From contig JAWKON010000047.1 of assembly GCA_041391125.1 (NCBI GenBank), forward strand, positions 1-64,000: 64,000 bases of DNA, given 5' to 3'. Origin of the DNA: JACKBC01 sp041391125 (GTDB lineage Bacteria; Chloroflexota; Anaerolineae; Caldilineales; Caldilineaceae). Position numbers and translations under genes: made by a program. Numbering within the stretch: position 1 is the first letter of the stretch; every line of letters starts with the position of its first letter. The notes under the pieces were generated by a model. It was not told the DNA's origin and made no database searches. It saw nothing but the letters and a program-made list of their open reading frames with translations. Positions 43,981 to 53,368 of this stretch are shown here, one piece after another.

Positions 43981-44457
43981 CTACCATATTCTAATCTTTT
44001 GGCCGACATAGATATAGTTGATGTTCTGAATGCCATTGATCTGGGCCAGCCGCCAGACAGAAACACCGTTGCGATAGGCAATATTGGCCAACGTATCGCC
44101 ATAGCGCACCGTATAATAGCCGCCCTGGCCATAGCCGCCGTGGCCATATCCACCGCCCTGCGGGATGCACAGCTGCTGTCCCACATAAATGCGGTTTGGA
44201 TTACCAATGCCATTGGCGTTGGCTAAATGCCAATAATTCACGCCATAGTAGGCGGCAATGCCAGAGAGCGTCTGGCCATAGGTAACATAATGCCAGGCGA
44301 CGCAATAACCGTGACTGGCCGGCGCTGACTCTGTGGCAGCAATAGCGGGTTGAGCCGGTGCAACGCCCAACATGGTGAAGCTTAATACAAACGCCACAAT
44401 TAACAACTTAAACGTCCATTTGCGAGCATGGGTGTAAAAAGTATTCCAGGGGATCAT
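43981..44457 (-). CDS. Secreted protein with two LysM domains
   Basis: A 158-residue exported protein. It has a signal peptide (about 14-41) and two LysM domains (about 55-98 and 114-157) that open with HYVTYGQTLSGIAAYYGVNYW and YTVRYGDTLANIAYRNGVSVW. A Gly/Tyr-rich spacer lies between them. LysM binds peptidoglycan or chitin-like glycan. The protein has no other domain. It is transcribed toward paralogue 3, with the strong hairpin between them. Confidence 0.87.
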   Translation of the reverse strand: MIPWNTFYTHARKWTFKLLIVAFVLSFTMLGVAPAQPAIAATESAPASHGYCVAWHYVTYGQTLSGIAAYYGVNYWHLANANGIGNPNRIYVGQQLCIPQGGGYGHGGYGQGGYYTVRYGDTLANIAYRNGVSVWRLAQINGIQNINYIYVGQKIRIW

Positions 44458-44581
44458 GAGAAGTTTCCTTTATGGTCTGAACAAGACTATAAAACAACGT
44501 TTTTCATACGGGTGCCCAACTGCTATTATATCACGTCGGACAACTCATCACAACCACCAATTTTTCGACAAGTGTGATTCA

Positions 44582-45622
44582 CTACCCCGACGCCCGCCGC
44601 ACCAATTCCGTCACCGGCAAAATCAATTCGGGCAAAGTTTGTTCGGGCTGGGCAAGCATATTGAGCAGCCGCTGCATTTGCTGCCGCCCCACTTCGAATG
44701 TGTCCACGCGCACGGAAGTCAGCGGCGGGTCGACCATGGCGGCTAAATCAGTGTCATTGTAGCCAATCACGGCGCAATCATCCGGCACGCGGCGGCCTAT
44801 TTCGCGGCACGCCTTGAGCGCCCCGATAGCCATCAGGTCATTGTGCGCACAGATGGCGGTCACCGCCGGGGCCGCGGCCAACAAACGCAAAGCGGAACGA
44901 TAGCCGCCGTCTGTGGTCAACGGCCCGTGGCAGATCCACTCTTCGTGCAGCGGCAAACCCGCCTCCTGCATAGCGCTGCGGAATGCATTCAGGCGCAGCG
45001 CGTTGCTCATGGTGGGCGCCACGGCTGGGCCGGCCAGCATGGCGATCTGCGTGTGTCCCTGCTGCTGCAAATGTTGAATCACCAATCTCATCCCGGCGTC
45101 GTGGTCGCTGCGCACCAGGCTGGCGTTGCGGTGCGCAAAGATGCGCCCCCCCAGCACAATCGGTCGAAAGCTGTCGCAAAAAGCGGCCAGTTCTGCATCA
45201 CTGCTGCGCGCGCTGCACAAAATGATCCCATCCACGGGATACGACGCCAGCGAGTGCAGCAAGAGCATCTCCTCTTTGGGGTCCCAATTGGTGTTGCCCA
45301 AAAAGACGCTGTAGTGGCTGGCGCGGGCGGCCTCTTGGGCGCCGTGCGCCACCTCGGCAAAATAGGGGTTGGCAATGTTGGGGACCAGCAATCCCACCGT
45401 CATGGTGCGTTGCGTGGCCAGGTTGCGGGCCGTGCGGCTGGGGCGAAAGTTGAGCTTGGCGATGGCCTCCTGCACACGCTGACGGGTGACCGGACTCAAT
45501 TCATCGCGATTGTTGATCACGCGCGAAACCGTCTGGTGCGAAACGCCTGCCTCACGCGCCACATCGCGAATGGTTACTCTGCGTCTGCGCTGGCTTGCAA
45601 CGCCTGTCTTGTTCTCTTTCAT
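44582..45622 (-). CDS. LacI-family transcriptional regulator
   Basis: A 346-residue regulator. The LacI helix-turn-helix and hinge (about 14-70) read VTIRDVAREAGVSHQTVSRVINNRDELSPVTRQRV, with the hinge PSRTARNLATQRT. A periplasmic-binding-protein-like sensor domain follows (TVGLLVPNIANPYFAEVAHGAQEAA, ILCSARSSDAEL and later segments). It would bind a sugar or nucleoside. The target operon is not adjacent; the nearest sugar/nucleoside permease is 7 kb away (36516-37613). Confidence 0.93.
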   Translation of the reverse strand: MKENKTGVASQRRRRVTIRDVAREAGVSHQTVSRVINNRDELSPVTRQRVQEAIAKLNFRPSRTARNLATQRTMTVGLLVPNIANPYFAEVAHGAQEAARASHYSVFLGNTNWDPKEEMLLLHSLASYPVDGIILCSARSSDAELAAFCDSFRPIVLGGRIFAHRNASLVRSDHDAGMRLVIQHLQQQGHTQIAMLAGPAVAPTMSNALRLNAFRSAMQEAGLPLHEEWICHGPLTTDGGYRSALRLLAAAPAVTAICAHNDLMAIGALKACREIGRRVPDDCAVIGYNDTDLAAMVDPPLTSVRVDTFEVGRQQMQRLLNMLAQPEQTLPELILPVTELVRRASG

Positions 45623-45709
45623 ATGGCGTATTGTAACACAGGCCGTCAGTCACTTGAAGTGCGCTGTGGTCGCCTTCTGTCATGGGGATTCTGGAAAATC
45701 GAGCAAATT

Positions 45710-45781
45710 TTGAAAACACGGATGGGGAGAACACAGATGGCGCTGGCTTCTTATCCGTGTTCTTTCTATCCGTGTTTTCAA
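45710..45781. repeat. 14-bp perfect inverted repeat upstream of the LacI gene
   Basis: TTGAAAACACGGAT (45710-45723) and its complement (45768-45781) enclose a 44-nt loop with a further partial match (AACACAGAT/ATCCGTGTT). It lies in the 204-bp gap between the LacI gene and the end of the giant TPR gene. Confidence 0.55.
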
Positions 45782-45826
45782 CTTGTCGCGCCTTGCAGGT
45801 CGTTGGGTAGTTACCGGAGAAGAAAG

Positions 45827-48800
45827 TTAATTCTGAATCGTAATCGTGGTGAAATATTCGTCGTAGTTGGAACCCTCGCGCACGACGCGCAGCCTTAGCC
45901 TGTGCGTGCCGTTGGGATACTGCGTAGTGTCCAAAGTGATGAAAGTGCCCACCTGCGGCTTCGCCTTTGTGCTGACCCCCACAAAGGTGGCTTGCGCTTC
46001 ATCGCCAAAGAGCAGCAGGTCCAATTGCCACTTTTGGAATTGGGGATGGTTGGCAATACCTTTGACGCTGATGACGCCGCTGACCACTTCGCCATCCAGC
46101 GGCAGCGCTATGCCGTTTTCAGTGCGGCTCTGCAAGTTGCGGTCAAAGCGGGCCTGGATGGTGCGAGTCACATTGGTTTGCGTGCGCGCCACATTTTCGG
46201 CATCGCCCAATGCTTGCCAAAGCGTCAGCGCTTCACCATAGGCGGTGAGCGCCTGGTCAAATGCGCCATCGGCGCGCTGGACGCCGGCCATGCGATCCCA
46301 CAGCCGGGCTTCCAGATCGCGATCTGCAATTTCCTGGGCCAATGTCAGCGCCTCCTGGAATTTTTGCAGCGCTTCACTGTACTCTTCAGCCTCGCGATAG
46401 ATCGCGCCCATTCTAAAGAGCGTCGTGGCGACCTGGCGTGTATCCGCTTGCGCCTGCCAAACGGCCAGTGTGCGTTCGTACGTTTGCAGCGCCTGCGCAT
46501 ATTCGAGCTGTGCGCTGTAGCCCTGCGCCATGCGGTCCAGTACTTTTGCCACCAGCGGCTGATCGTCCAGCTTTTCGGCCAGCGCCAGGGCTTCATCAAA
46601 GACAGCCTGCGCCGCGCCATATTGCTCGGTCAGCAAATAAATGGCGCCCATGTTGGCTTGGGTATTGGCCTGCTGGGTCGGAGCCGCAAGCTCCTGCCAG
46701 ATAGCCAGCGCCTGCGCATAGGTTTGCAGCGCCTGCGTATATTGAAGCTGCGTAGTATAAGCGCTGCCCATGCGATCCAGAATCTTGGCCTCCAGCGCTT
46801 GATCTTCCGCTGAGCGCGCCAGCCCCAAGGCTTTGTCGAACGTGTCCAGCGCCTGCGCATCATCCTCTTGTAAGAGCTGGATAGAGCCAATATTGACCAG
46901 TCCGTTGGCCTGCTGCGCCGTGTCGCTGGTCTGCTGCCAAAGCGCCAGCGCCTGCGTATAAGCTTGCAACGCCGGCTCATATTGGGCCTGGGCGCTATAG
47001 CCGTTGCCCAGGCGGTCCAGAATTTTGGCCTCCAGCGGCAAATCTTTGAGCGTGCGCGCTAATGTCAGCGCATCTTCATAGGACTGCACAGATTCCGCGT
47101 ATTTGGCATTGGCCAGGTGCAACGCGCCCATATTTGCCAGCGTATTGGCCTGTTGCGCCACGTTGCCCAGCGTTTTCCAGAGCGCCAGCGCCTGTTCAAA
47201 TACGTCCAGCGCCTGCGTATAACGCGCCTGCGCGCTGTAGCCGTTGCCCAGGCGGTCGAGCACTTTGGCCTCTAGCGCCTGATCATGCTGGCCTTGCGCC
47301 AAGGCTAGGGCCGGCTCCAGCGTTTTCACGGCGTCGGCATAATTCTCGGTCAGCAGATAGAGCGAGCCAATATTGGTCATTGTGTTGGCTTGTTGTGGCG
47401 CATCACCGGCCTGTTCCCAAATGGCCAGCGCGTCTTGATAGGCGGCCAGCGCCCGGTCATACTGTTCCAGCGCACTGTAGCCATTGCCCAGCCGGTCGAG
47501 AATTTTGGCCTGCAACAGTTGATCGTCAAGTTCTTGCGCCAGCTTGAGCGCTTTTTGCAGCGCGTCAATGGCAGCCTGCGGCGCCTGATTGACAAGTTGC
47601 AAGCCGCCAATATTGGCCAACGTGTTGGCTTGTTGCGCAATGTCGTCGGCTTGTTGCCAAATGGCGAGCGCCTTCTCATACGACGCCAGCGCGTCCCCGT
47701 ATTGGGTCTGCGCACTATAGCCGCTGCCCATGCGGTTTAGCAACTTGCCCTGCAGCGGCGCGTTGCCGCTGGCATCGGCCAGGGCCAGGGCGTCTTCAAA
47801 CGAAGTCAGCGCACCGCTCACGTTTTCCGCTTGCAGATAGAGCGCGCCGATATTGGCCAGCGTATCAGCTTGACGGACCACATCGTTATTTTTGCGCCAA
47901 ATTGTCAACGCTTGCTGATAGGCTTGCAGCGCCCGCGCCTGGTTGCCCAGTTCGCCGTAACCGGCGCCCATGCGGTCGAGAATTTTGGCCTCCAGCGGCT
48001 GATCTTTTTGCGTGCGCGCCAGGCTCAGCGCATTGTCAAACGCAGCCAGCGCCTCCTCATAGTTTTCATTGAGCAGATAGAGCGAGCCCATATTGGTCAG
48101 CGTATCGGCCTCACGCGCCATGTCGTCTACGGCGCGCCAGAGCGCCAGCGCCTGCTCATATGCGTCCAACGCCTGGGCCATCAGCCCCGCCGCGCTATAG
48201 CTGGCGCCTGTGCGGTCCAATATTTTGGCCTCCAGTGGCTGATCCTCCAGCGCCCGCGCCAGCGTCAGCGCTTGATCCAAATTTGCCAAGGCGTCTTCAT
48301 ATTTTTGGCTGAGCAGATAGAGCGAGCCAATATTGGTCAATGTATTGGCCTGCTGGGCCGCATCGTCGCTTTCCTGCCAGATGGCCAGCGCTTGTTGATA
48401 GGCATCGAGCGCCCGCCCGTAGAGTTCCTGCGCGCTGTAGCTGCTGCCCATGCGGTCCAAAATCTTGCCCTGCAGCGCTTGATCGCTCTGCGTGCGGGCC
48501 AGCGCCTGTTCGAAGGCATCCAGCGCCGCTTTAGGGTCTTCATTGATCTGATAAAGCGCGCCAATGTTGGTTAATGTGTTGGCCTGTTGGACAGTATCAT
48601 CGGCCGCAAGCCAAAGCGCCAGCGCCTGCTGATACGATTGCAGCGCCTGATCATATTCGGTCAGCGCGCTGTAACTGCTGCCCATGCGATCCAGCACTTT
48701 GGCCGCCAGCGCCTGATCTTTCTGGCCGCGCGCCAGCGTCAAAGCCTGTTCCAACGCGTCCAGCGCCGCGGCATAGTCCTGTTCAAGCAGGTGCAGCGAG

Positions 48801-51800
48801 CCAATGTTGGCCAGCGTGCTGGCTTCCTGGCTCGCATCTCCCACGGTCACCCACAGTTCGGCCGCCTGATTGTAAGCCTCCAGCGCCCGCGCGTACTGGG
48901 TCAGCGCACTGTAGCTAGCGCCCATGCGATCCAGCACTTTGGCCTCCAGCGGCTGATCGGTCAGCGAACGGCTCAATGTCAGCGCCAGCGTGAGCGCGTC
49001 CAGCGCCTCTTGATGGGCGTTTTGCAGTTGATAAAGCGCACCAATGTTGGTCAGCGTATTGGCTTGCTGGGCTGAGGCGTCATTGTTCTGCCAGATAGCC
49101 AGCGCCTGCTGATAGGCGTCCAACGCCTGGGTATACTCTGCTTGCGCGCTATACGCATTGCCCAGCCGGTCCAAAATCTTGGCCACTAACAAGTCATCGC
49201 CCAGCGCGTCGGCCTGTTTCAAGGCGGCTTCAAACGCAACCTTCGCCGCGTCATATTGTTCCGTCAGCAGATAGAGCGCACCCATATTGGTCAATGTATT
49301 GGCCTGCTGGGCGGCTGCCTCCGATTTTCGCCAAATTACCAGCGCTTGCTCATAGGCGTCCAGCGCCGCTTCATAGTCGGCTTGCGCGCTGTAACCGGCG
49401 CCAATGCGGTCTAACACCTTGGCCTCCAACGTCTGATCATCGAGCGCCTGCGCCAGCTTTTGAGCCTCATCAAACGCGGCCAGCGCTGCGTCATATTTCT
49501 CCTCAATCAGCCAGAGCGAGCCCATATTGGCCAGCGTATTGGCCTGTTGCGCGCCATCATCGCTCTTTTGCCAAATGGCCAACGCTTGCTCGTACGCCTC
49601 CAGCGCCTGCGCATAGGCTGCCTGGCCGCTATAGGCGCTGCCCGTGCGGTCTAAAATCTTGCCGATGAGCGGCTGATCATCAAGCGGTTGCGCCAGGGCG
49701 AGCGCCTTTTCAAAATTGGCGAGCGCCGCCTCATACTTTTGGGCCAGCAATTGCAGCGAACCCATATTAGCCAACGTGTTGGCCTGCTGCGCACGGTTAT
49801 CGAGCGTTTTCCAAAGAGCCAGCGCTTGCGTATAGCTCTGGAGCGCTTTGGCATTTTGCTCCTGCGCGCTGTAGCTGTTGCCCATGCGGTCCAGAATTTT
49901 GGCCGCCAACGGCTGATCACCCGCGGCCTGCGCCAAGGGCAGCGCCAAATCGAAAGAGCGCAGCGCTTCGGCCTGATTTTCTTGAATTTGAGCGAGCGCG
50001 CCAATATTGGTCAACGTATTGGCCTGCGCGTCGAGCTGGGCGCTCTCCTGCCAAATCAACAACGCTTGGTGGTAATAATCCAGCGCCTGGGCATACTCGG
50101 CTTGCGCACTAAAGCTATTGCCGATGCGGTCCAGAATTTTGGCCGCCAGCGCCTGGTCCTGCATCTGCTGCGCCAGCGTCAGGGCCTCTTGCAGACTTGC
50201 CCGCGCCGATTCATACTGCCCGGTCAGCCCATAGAGCGCGCCCATATTGGTCAACGTGTTGGCGCGCTGCATCGCATCACCGAGCCGGTTCCAGATGTCA
50301 AGCGCCTCTTTATACGTCGCCAGCGCGTCCGAATACGCCAAGCTGTCCGCATACAGCGCGCCCAATCGCTCCAAGGCTTTGGCCTCCAGCACGGGATCTT
50401 GTATTTGCTGCGCCACGGCCCGCACCTGTTCAAAATAGGCGCGGGCGTCATCGGTGCGACCGGCGGCTTGCGCCAGCGCACCCAAGTTGTTGAGTACGTT
50501 GCCGGCGCGCCCCGGTTCGGCGGCCTGATCCCAGGCTTGCAAAGCTTGCTGATAAGTCGTTGTGGCCCGTGCGGTTTCGTTCTGCGTGGCAAACACCGCG
50601 GCCAGATTTTCCAGCGCTTTGGCCTGCAATTGGGGGTTAGTCGCCTGTTGTCCAGCCGTAACGGCCTCCGTATAAGCCGCGATGGCATCGGCATAATTTT
50701 GAGTATCGGCCAGGAGCGCGCCGAGATTGATCAGCGTGTCTCCCTTGAGCTGGGCGTCCTGACTCTGATCGGCAATAACCAGAGCCGCGCGATATGTCTT
50801 TTCAGCTTCCGCTGGCTGTGCCAATAAGGCATGGACCGCACCCTGATCATTGAGCGCATAGGCGGCGCGCACGGGCTCTTCAGCCCGCTGCCACGCCATC
50901 ACGGACTGATCATAATAGTCAAGCGCCTGCGCATATTGTGCGGATTTTTCGCTAAGCAGCCCTAGGTTGCCCAGGACGCGCGCCATCAAAGCCGGCTTTT
51001 CAACCTTTTCCGCCAGCGCCAACGCCTCATCCAGCGCGGCCTGCGCCTTGTCCAACTGGTCCGAACTCAAGAAGATCGCGCCCAGGTTGTTGAGCGTATT
51101 GGCGGCATTTTCCCAATTCTCCGCCGCCCGCCACACGGCCAGGCTCTCTTGCAGCGCCTCCAGCGCGGCATCATCCAGATTCTGCCGGCGATAGATGGCG
51201 GCGATGCCGTCCAGCGCTTTGCCTTCGGTGCGGAAATCATCAGCTTCCTGCGCCAGCGCCAGCACTTCCTGATAAACAGCCAATGCATCCTCAGCGCGCC
51301 CCAATTGCTGATAGATGGCGCCAATATTGATCAGCGAATTGGCGCGTCGGCCCGCCTCAGCGGCCAGTTGCCAACTGCTTTGGGCCTGCCAAAAGAGATC
51401 GGTCGCGGCGTACAGCTCGCCCTGGTTTTTGGCAAAGGTGGCCCAAATGTCCAGGATTTTGCCCTGCTGGGCGTGGTTGCCCAGTCGCCGTGCAAGCAGA
51501 AGCGCCTCATCAAAGATGGGCCGCGCGGCCTCGGGTTGCTCCTGGGCGAGCAGCACAGCCCCCAGATTGCCCAGTGCAGCAGCCTGCCGCGGCAAATCAC
51601 CAGCCGCGCGCCAGAGCGCCAAACTTTGCTCCAACGCCCTTTGCGCAGTTTCCAGATCGCCCTGTTGCAAGTGCAGCGCGCCCAGCCGATCCCACACAGC
51701 GGCTTCCGTCAGATTGTCTGTCGCTTCCTGCGCCGCGGTCCGGGCCTTCTCCAACGTTGTCAAGGCGTCGGCAACATCACCCTGCTCAATCTGGCTATCC

Positions 51801-53233
51801 GCCATCTGTTGATAGACTGCGGCAGCCTCGCTCGGCAGATCGAGTCCCATCCAAGTTTCGGCGGCCTGGGCAAAATAGAGTACGGCCTGTGCGGAATTGC
51901 CGATTGTATCGTAATAGACGCCGAGATTGGTCTGCGCGCGGGCTATTCCCGGCAGGTCTTGCAAGATTTGCCACAGGGTGAGCGCGCGCTGCAACGACGT
52001 TAACGCGGCGTCCACGGCGCCATCTTGCAGTTGCGCCAACCCAATATCGCCCTGTGTATTAGCTTCGCGATCCCGCTCCTCGGTGATTTTCCACACCAGC
52101 AGTTGCGCGTTAAAGTGGGCGATTGCCTGTTGCGGCTGCTGCAATTTGAGATAGAGCTTGCCGACTTTGCCCAGCAGGGTTCCCTCTTTGGCCCGATTCT
52201 CGACCGCCCGCCACAGGGCCAGCGCCTGCGCGTAATCGCTGAGGGCTGATGCATCATCTTCAACGGCGACATGCAGCGCGCCCAGCGATTCAAGCGCCTG
52301 GGCCTGTTCGTCGCTTTGATTCAGCCGGCGCGCCCGTTCCAGATCGCTTTGCAGAGCGGCAATCGAAATATAATTCTGCGTCAGCGAAATCTGCGTCTGG
52401 GCCTGGATGGCCAGCGATGGATCGCTGCGCTGATTGGCCAGCGTTTGCAGTTCCGTATACGCTGTCAGGGCTGCCTTGTACTCCTGGTTCGCCACGTGCA
52501 GTTGGCCAATCTTGGCCATTGTCTCCTGTTCTTGTTCCGCGTTGGCTAACGTGCGCCAAAGATCCAGCGCGCGTTGATACGAATTAAGCGCGCTCTCTTT
52601 TTCACCTTGGGCTGTTTGCAAATCACCCAAATCAAGGAGTACCTCCCCCACAAGTGGTTTGTTCACGTCATCACGAATCATATTTAGGGCAGCCTGCCAG
52701 GCGGCGGCTGCCTTATCCGGCTGGTCCAAAGCGCTGTATGCCTTGCCCATTTCGTGCAGAGTCATGGCTTCGCTGGCCGCATCCCCCAGGCTGATCCAGA
52801 GCGAACGCGCCTGTTCAAAATAGGGTAGCGCCTGTTCATTTTCGCCGCGCAGACGCCAGATCCGGCCCAAATTTAGCAGGGCCAGGCTCCATTCATCGGT
52901 GGCTGTTGGATCCAATAAATCAAGGCTCTGCGTCAACGCCTGCTGGGCCAGCTCATATTGCGCCATCTGCATGTGGACCAGGCCGATTTGCAGCCAGCTG
53001 CGGCCTTCGCCATTGGCATCCGCCGCCGCCGCATAAAGCTGCTGGGCCACCTCCAATTTGACCAGCGCCTCGGTGAGCGCGCCGGATTGTAACAGTTCAA
53101 CGCCCATTTCAAATTGCGTTTGGGCGTCAGCCGATGGTTCGACCTGTTGCGCGTGCGCAGCGAAGGCGGATGTCAATGTGCCAAAAAGGGGCAAAAGGAT
53201 GCAGAAAACGAAGATTACGCGGGTGAATTTCAT
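45827..53233 (-). CDS. Giant secreted tetratricopeptide-repeat protein
   Basis: A 2,468-residue exported protein. It has a signal peptide (MKFTRVIFVFCILLPLFGTL to about residue 30), about 50 TPR units along its length, and a C-terminal beta-sandwich (about 2370-2468: ALPLDGEVVSGVISVKGIA, THRLRLRVVREGSNYDEYF). From about residue 1030 the TPRs form pairs of 80 residues, each with a segment like AK(I/V)LDR(M/L)G..YSAQ..Y, repeated 16-17 times in tandem. TPR superhelices bind proteins, so this is probably a surface or periplasmic scaffold. The ATG at 53233 is chosen because the signal peptide starts here. Confidence 0.85.
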   Translation of the reverse strand: MKFTRVIFVFCILLPLFGTLTSAFAAHAQQVEPSADAQTQFEMGVELLQSGALTEALVKLEVAQQLYAAAADANGEGRSWLQIGLVHMQMAQYELAQQALTQSLDLLDPTATDEWSLALLNLGRIWRLRGENEQALPYFEQARSLWISLGDAASEAMTLHEMGKAYSALDQPDKAAAAWQAALNMIRDDVNKPLVGEVLLDLGDLQTAQGEKESALNSYQRALDLWRTLANAEQEQETMAKIGQLHVANQEYKAALTAYTELQTLANQRSDPSLAIQAQTQISLTQNYISIAALQSDLERARRLNQSDEQAQALESLGALHVAVEDDASALSDYAQALALWRAVENRAKEGTLLGKVGKLYLKLQQPQQAIAHFNAQLLVWKITEERDREANTQGDIGLAQLQDGAVDAALTSLQRALTLWQILQDLPGIARAQTNLGVYYDTIGNSAQAVLYFAQAAETWMGLDLPSEAAAVYQQMADSQIEQGDVADALTTLEKARTAAQEATDNLTEAAVWDRLGALHLQQGDLETAQRALEQSLALWRAAGDLPRQAAALGNLGAVLLAQEQPEAARPIFDEALLLARRLGNHAQQGKILDIWATFAKNQGELYAATDLFWQAQSSWQLAAEAGRRANSLINIGAIYQQLGRAEDALAVYQEVLALAQEADDFRTEGKALDGIAAIYRRQNLDDAALEALQESLAVWRAAENWENAANTLNNLGAIFLSSDQLDKAQAALDEALALAEKVEKPALMARVLGNLGLLSEKSAQYAQALDYYDQSVMAWQRAEEPVRAAYALNDQGAVHALLAQPAEAEKTYRAALVIADQSQDAQLKGDTLINLGALLADTQNYADAIAAYTEAVTAGQQATNPQLQAKALENLAAVFATQNETARATTTYQQALQAWDQAAEPGRAGNVLNNLGALAQAAGRTDDARAYFEQVRAVAQQIQDPVLEAKALERLGALYADSLAYSDALATYKEALDIWNRLGDAMQRANTLTNMGALYGLTGQYESARASLQEALTLAQQMQDQALAAKILDRIGNSFSAQAEYAQALDYYHQALLIWQESAQLDAQANTLTNIGALAQIQENQAEALRSFDLALPLAQAAGDQPLAAKILDRMGNSYSAQEQNAKALQSYTQALALWKTLDNRAQQANTLANMGSLQLLAQKYEAALANFEKALALAQPLDDQPLIGKILDRTGSAYSGQAAYAQALEAYEQALAIWQKSDDGAQQANTLANMGSLWLIEEKYDAALAAFDEAQKLAQALDDQTLEAKVLDRIGAGYSAQADYEAALDAYEQALVIWRKSEAAAQQANTLTNMGALYLLTEQYDAAKVAFEAALKQADALGDDLLVAKILDRLGNAYSAQAEYTQALDAYQQALAIWQNNDASAQQANTLTNIGALYQLQNAHQEALDALTLALTLSRSLTDQPLEAKVLDRMGASYSALTQYARALEAYNQAAELWVTVGDASQEASTLANIGSLHLLEQDYAAALDALEQALTLARGQKDQALAAKVLDRMGSSYSALTEYDQALQSYQQALALWLAADDTVQQANTLTNIGALYQINEDPKAALDAFEQALARTQSDQALQGKILDRMGSSYSAQELYGRALDAYQQALAIWQESDDAAQQANTLTNIGSLYLLSQKYEDALANLDQALTLARALEDQPLEAKILDRTGASYSAAGLMAQALDAYEQALALWRAVDDMAREADTLTNMGSLYLLNENYEEALAAFDNALSLARTQKDQPLEAKILDRMGAGYGELGNQARALQAYQQALTIWRKNNDVVRQADTLANIGALYLQAENVSGALTSFEDALALADASGNAPLQGKLLNRMGSGYSAQTQYGDALASYEKALAIWQQADDIAQQANTLANIGGLQLVNQAPQAAIDALQKALKLAQELDDQLLQAKILDRLGNGYSALEQYDRALAAYQDALAIWEQAGDAPQQANTMTNIGSLYLLTENYADAVKTLEPALALAQGQHDQALEAKVLDRLGNGYSAQARYTQALDVFEQALALWKTLGNVAQQANTLANMGALHLANAKYAESVQSYEDALTLARTLKDLPLEAKILDRLGNGYSAQAQYEPALQAYTQALALWQQTSDTAQQANGLVNIGSIQLLQEDDAQALDTFDKALGLARSAEDQALEAKILDRMGSAYTTQLQYTQALQTYAQALAIWQELAAPTQQANTQANMGAIYLLTEQYGAAQAVFDEALALAEKLDDQPLVAKVLDRMAQGYSAQLEYAQALQTYERTLAVWQAQADTRQVATTLFRMGAIYREAEEYSEALQKFQEALTLAQEIADRDLEARLWDRMAGVQRADGAFDQALTAYGEALTLWQALGDAENVARTQTNVTRTIQARFDRNLQSRTENGIALPLDGEVVSGVISVKGIANHPQFQKWQLDLLLFGDEAQATFVGVSTKAKPQVGTFITLDTTQYPNGTHRLRLRVVREGSNYDEYFTTITIQN
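46300..50150 (-). repeat. About 16 tandem copies of a 240-bp TPR module
   Basis: Within the giant TPR gene the sequence recurs with a period of about 240 bp (two TPRs, 80 residues). Each unit contains GCGCTGTA...CCCATGCGGTCCA-type sequence on the + strand. Copies differ at many positions and the frame is never broken, so this is protein-level repetition under selection, not an assembly stutter. Confidence 0.85.
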
Positions 53234-53368
53234 ATATTGGATATGGTATTTAAACATGTGGCGAACATAAATTGTAGCGTATTGCGTGTTGCGTGAACCG
53301 GTTCACGCAACACGCAATACGCTACAAGCTTTAACAAAAGATAAGATCGAAAGAAACAACAACCAATT

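Noticed and set aside
46300..50150. Regular 240-bp periodicity that could suggest a CRISPR array or satellite
   Set aside because: The repeats are protein-coding TPR modules in one unbroken 2,468-codon frame and are too long and diverged for CRISPR repeats.
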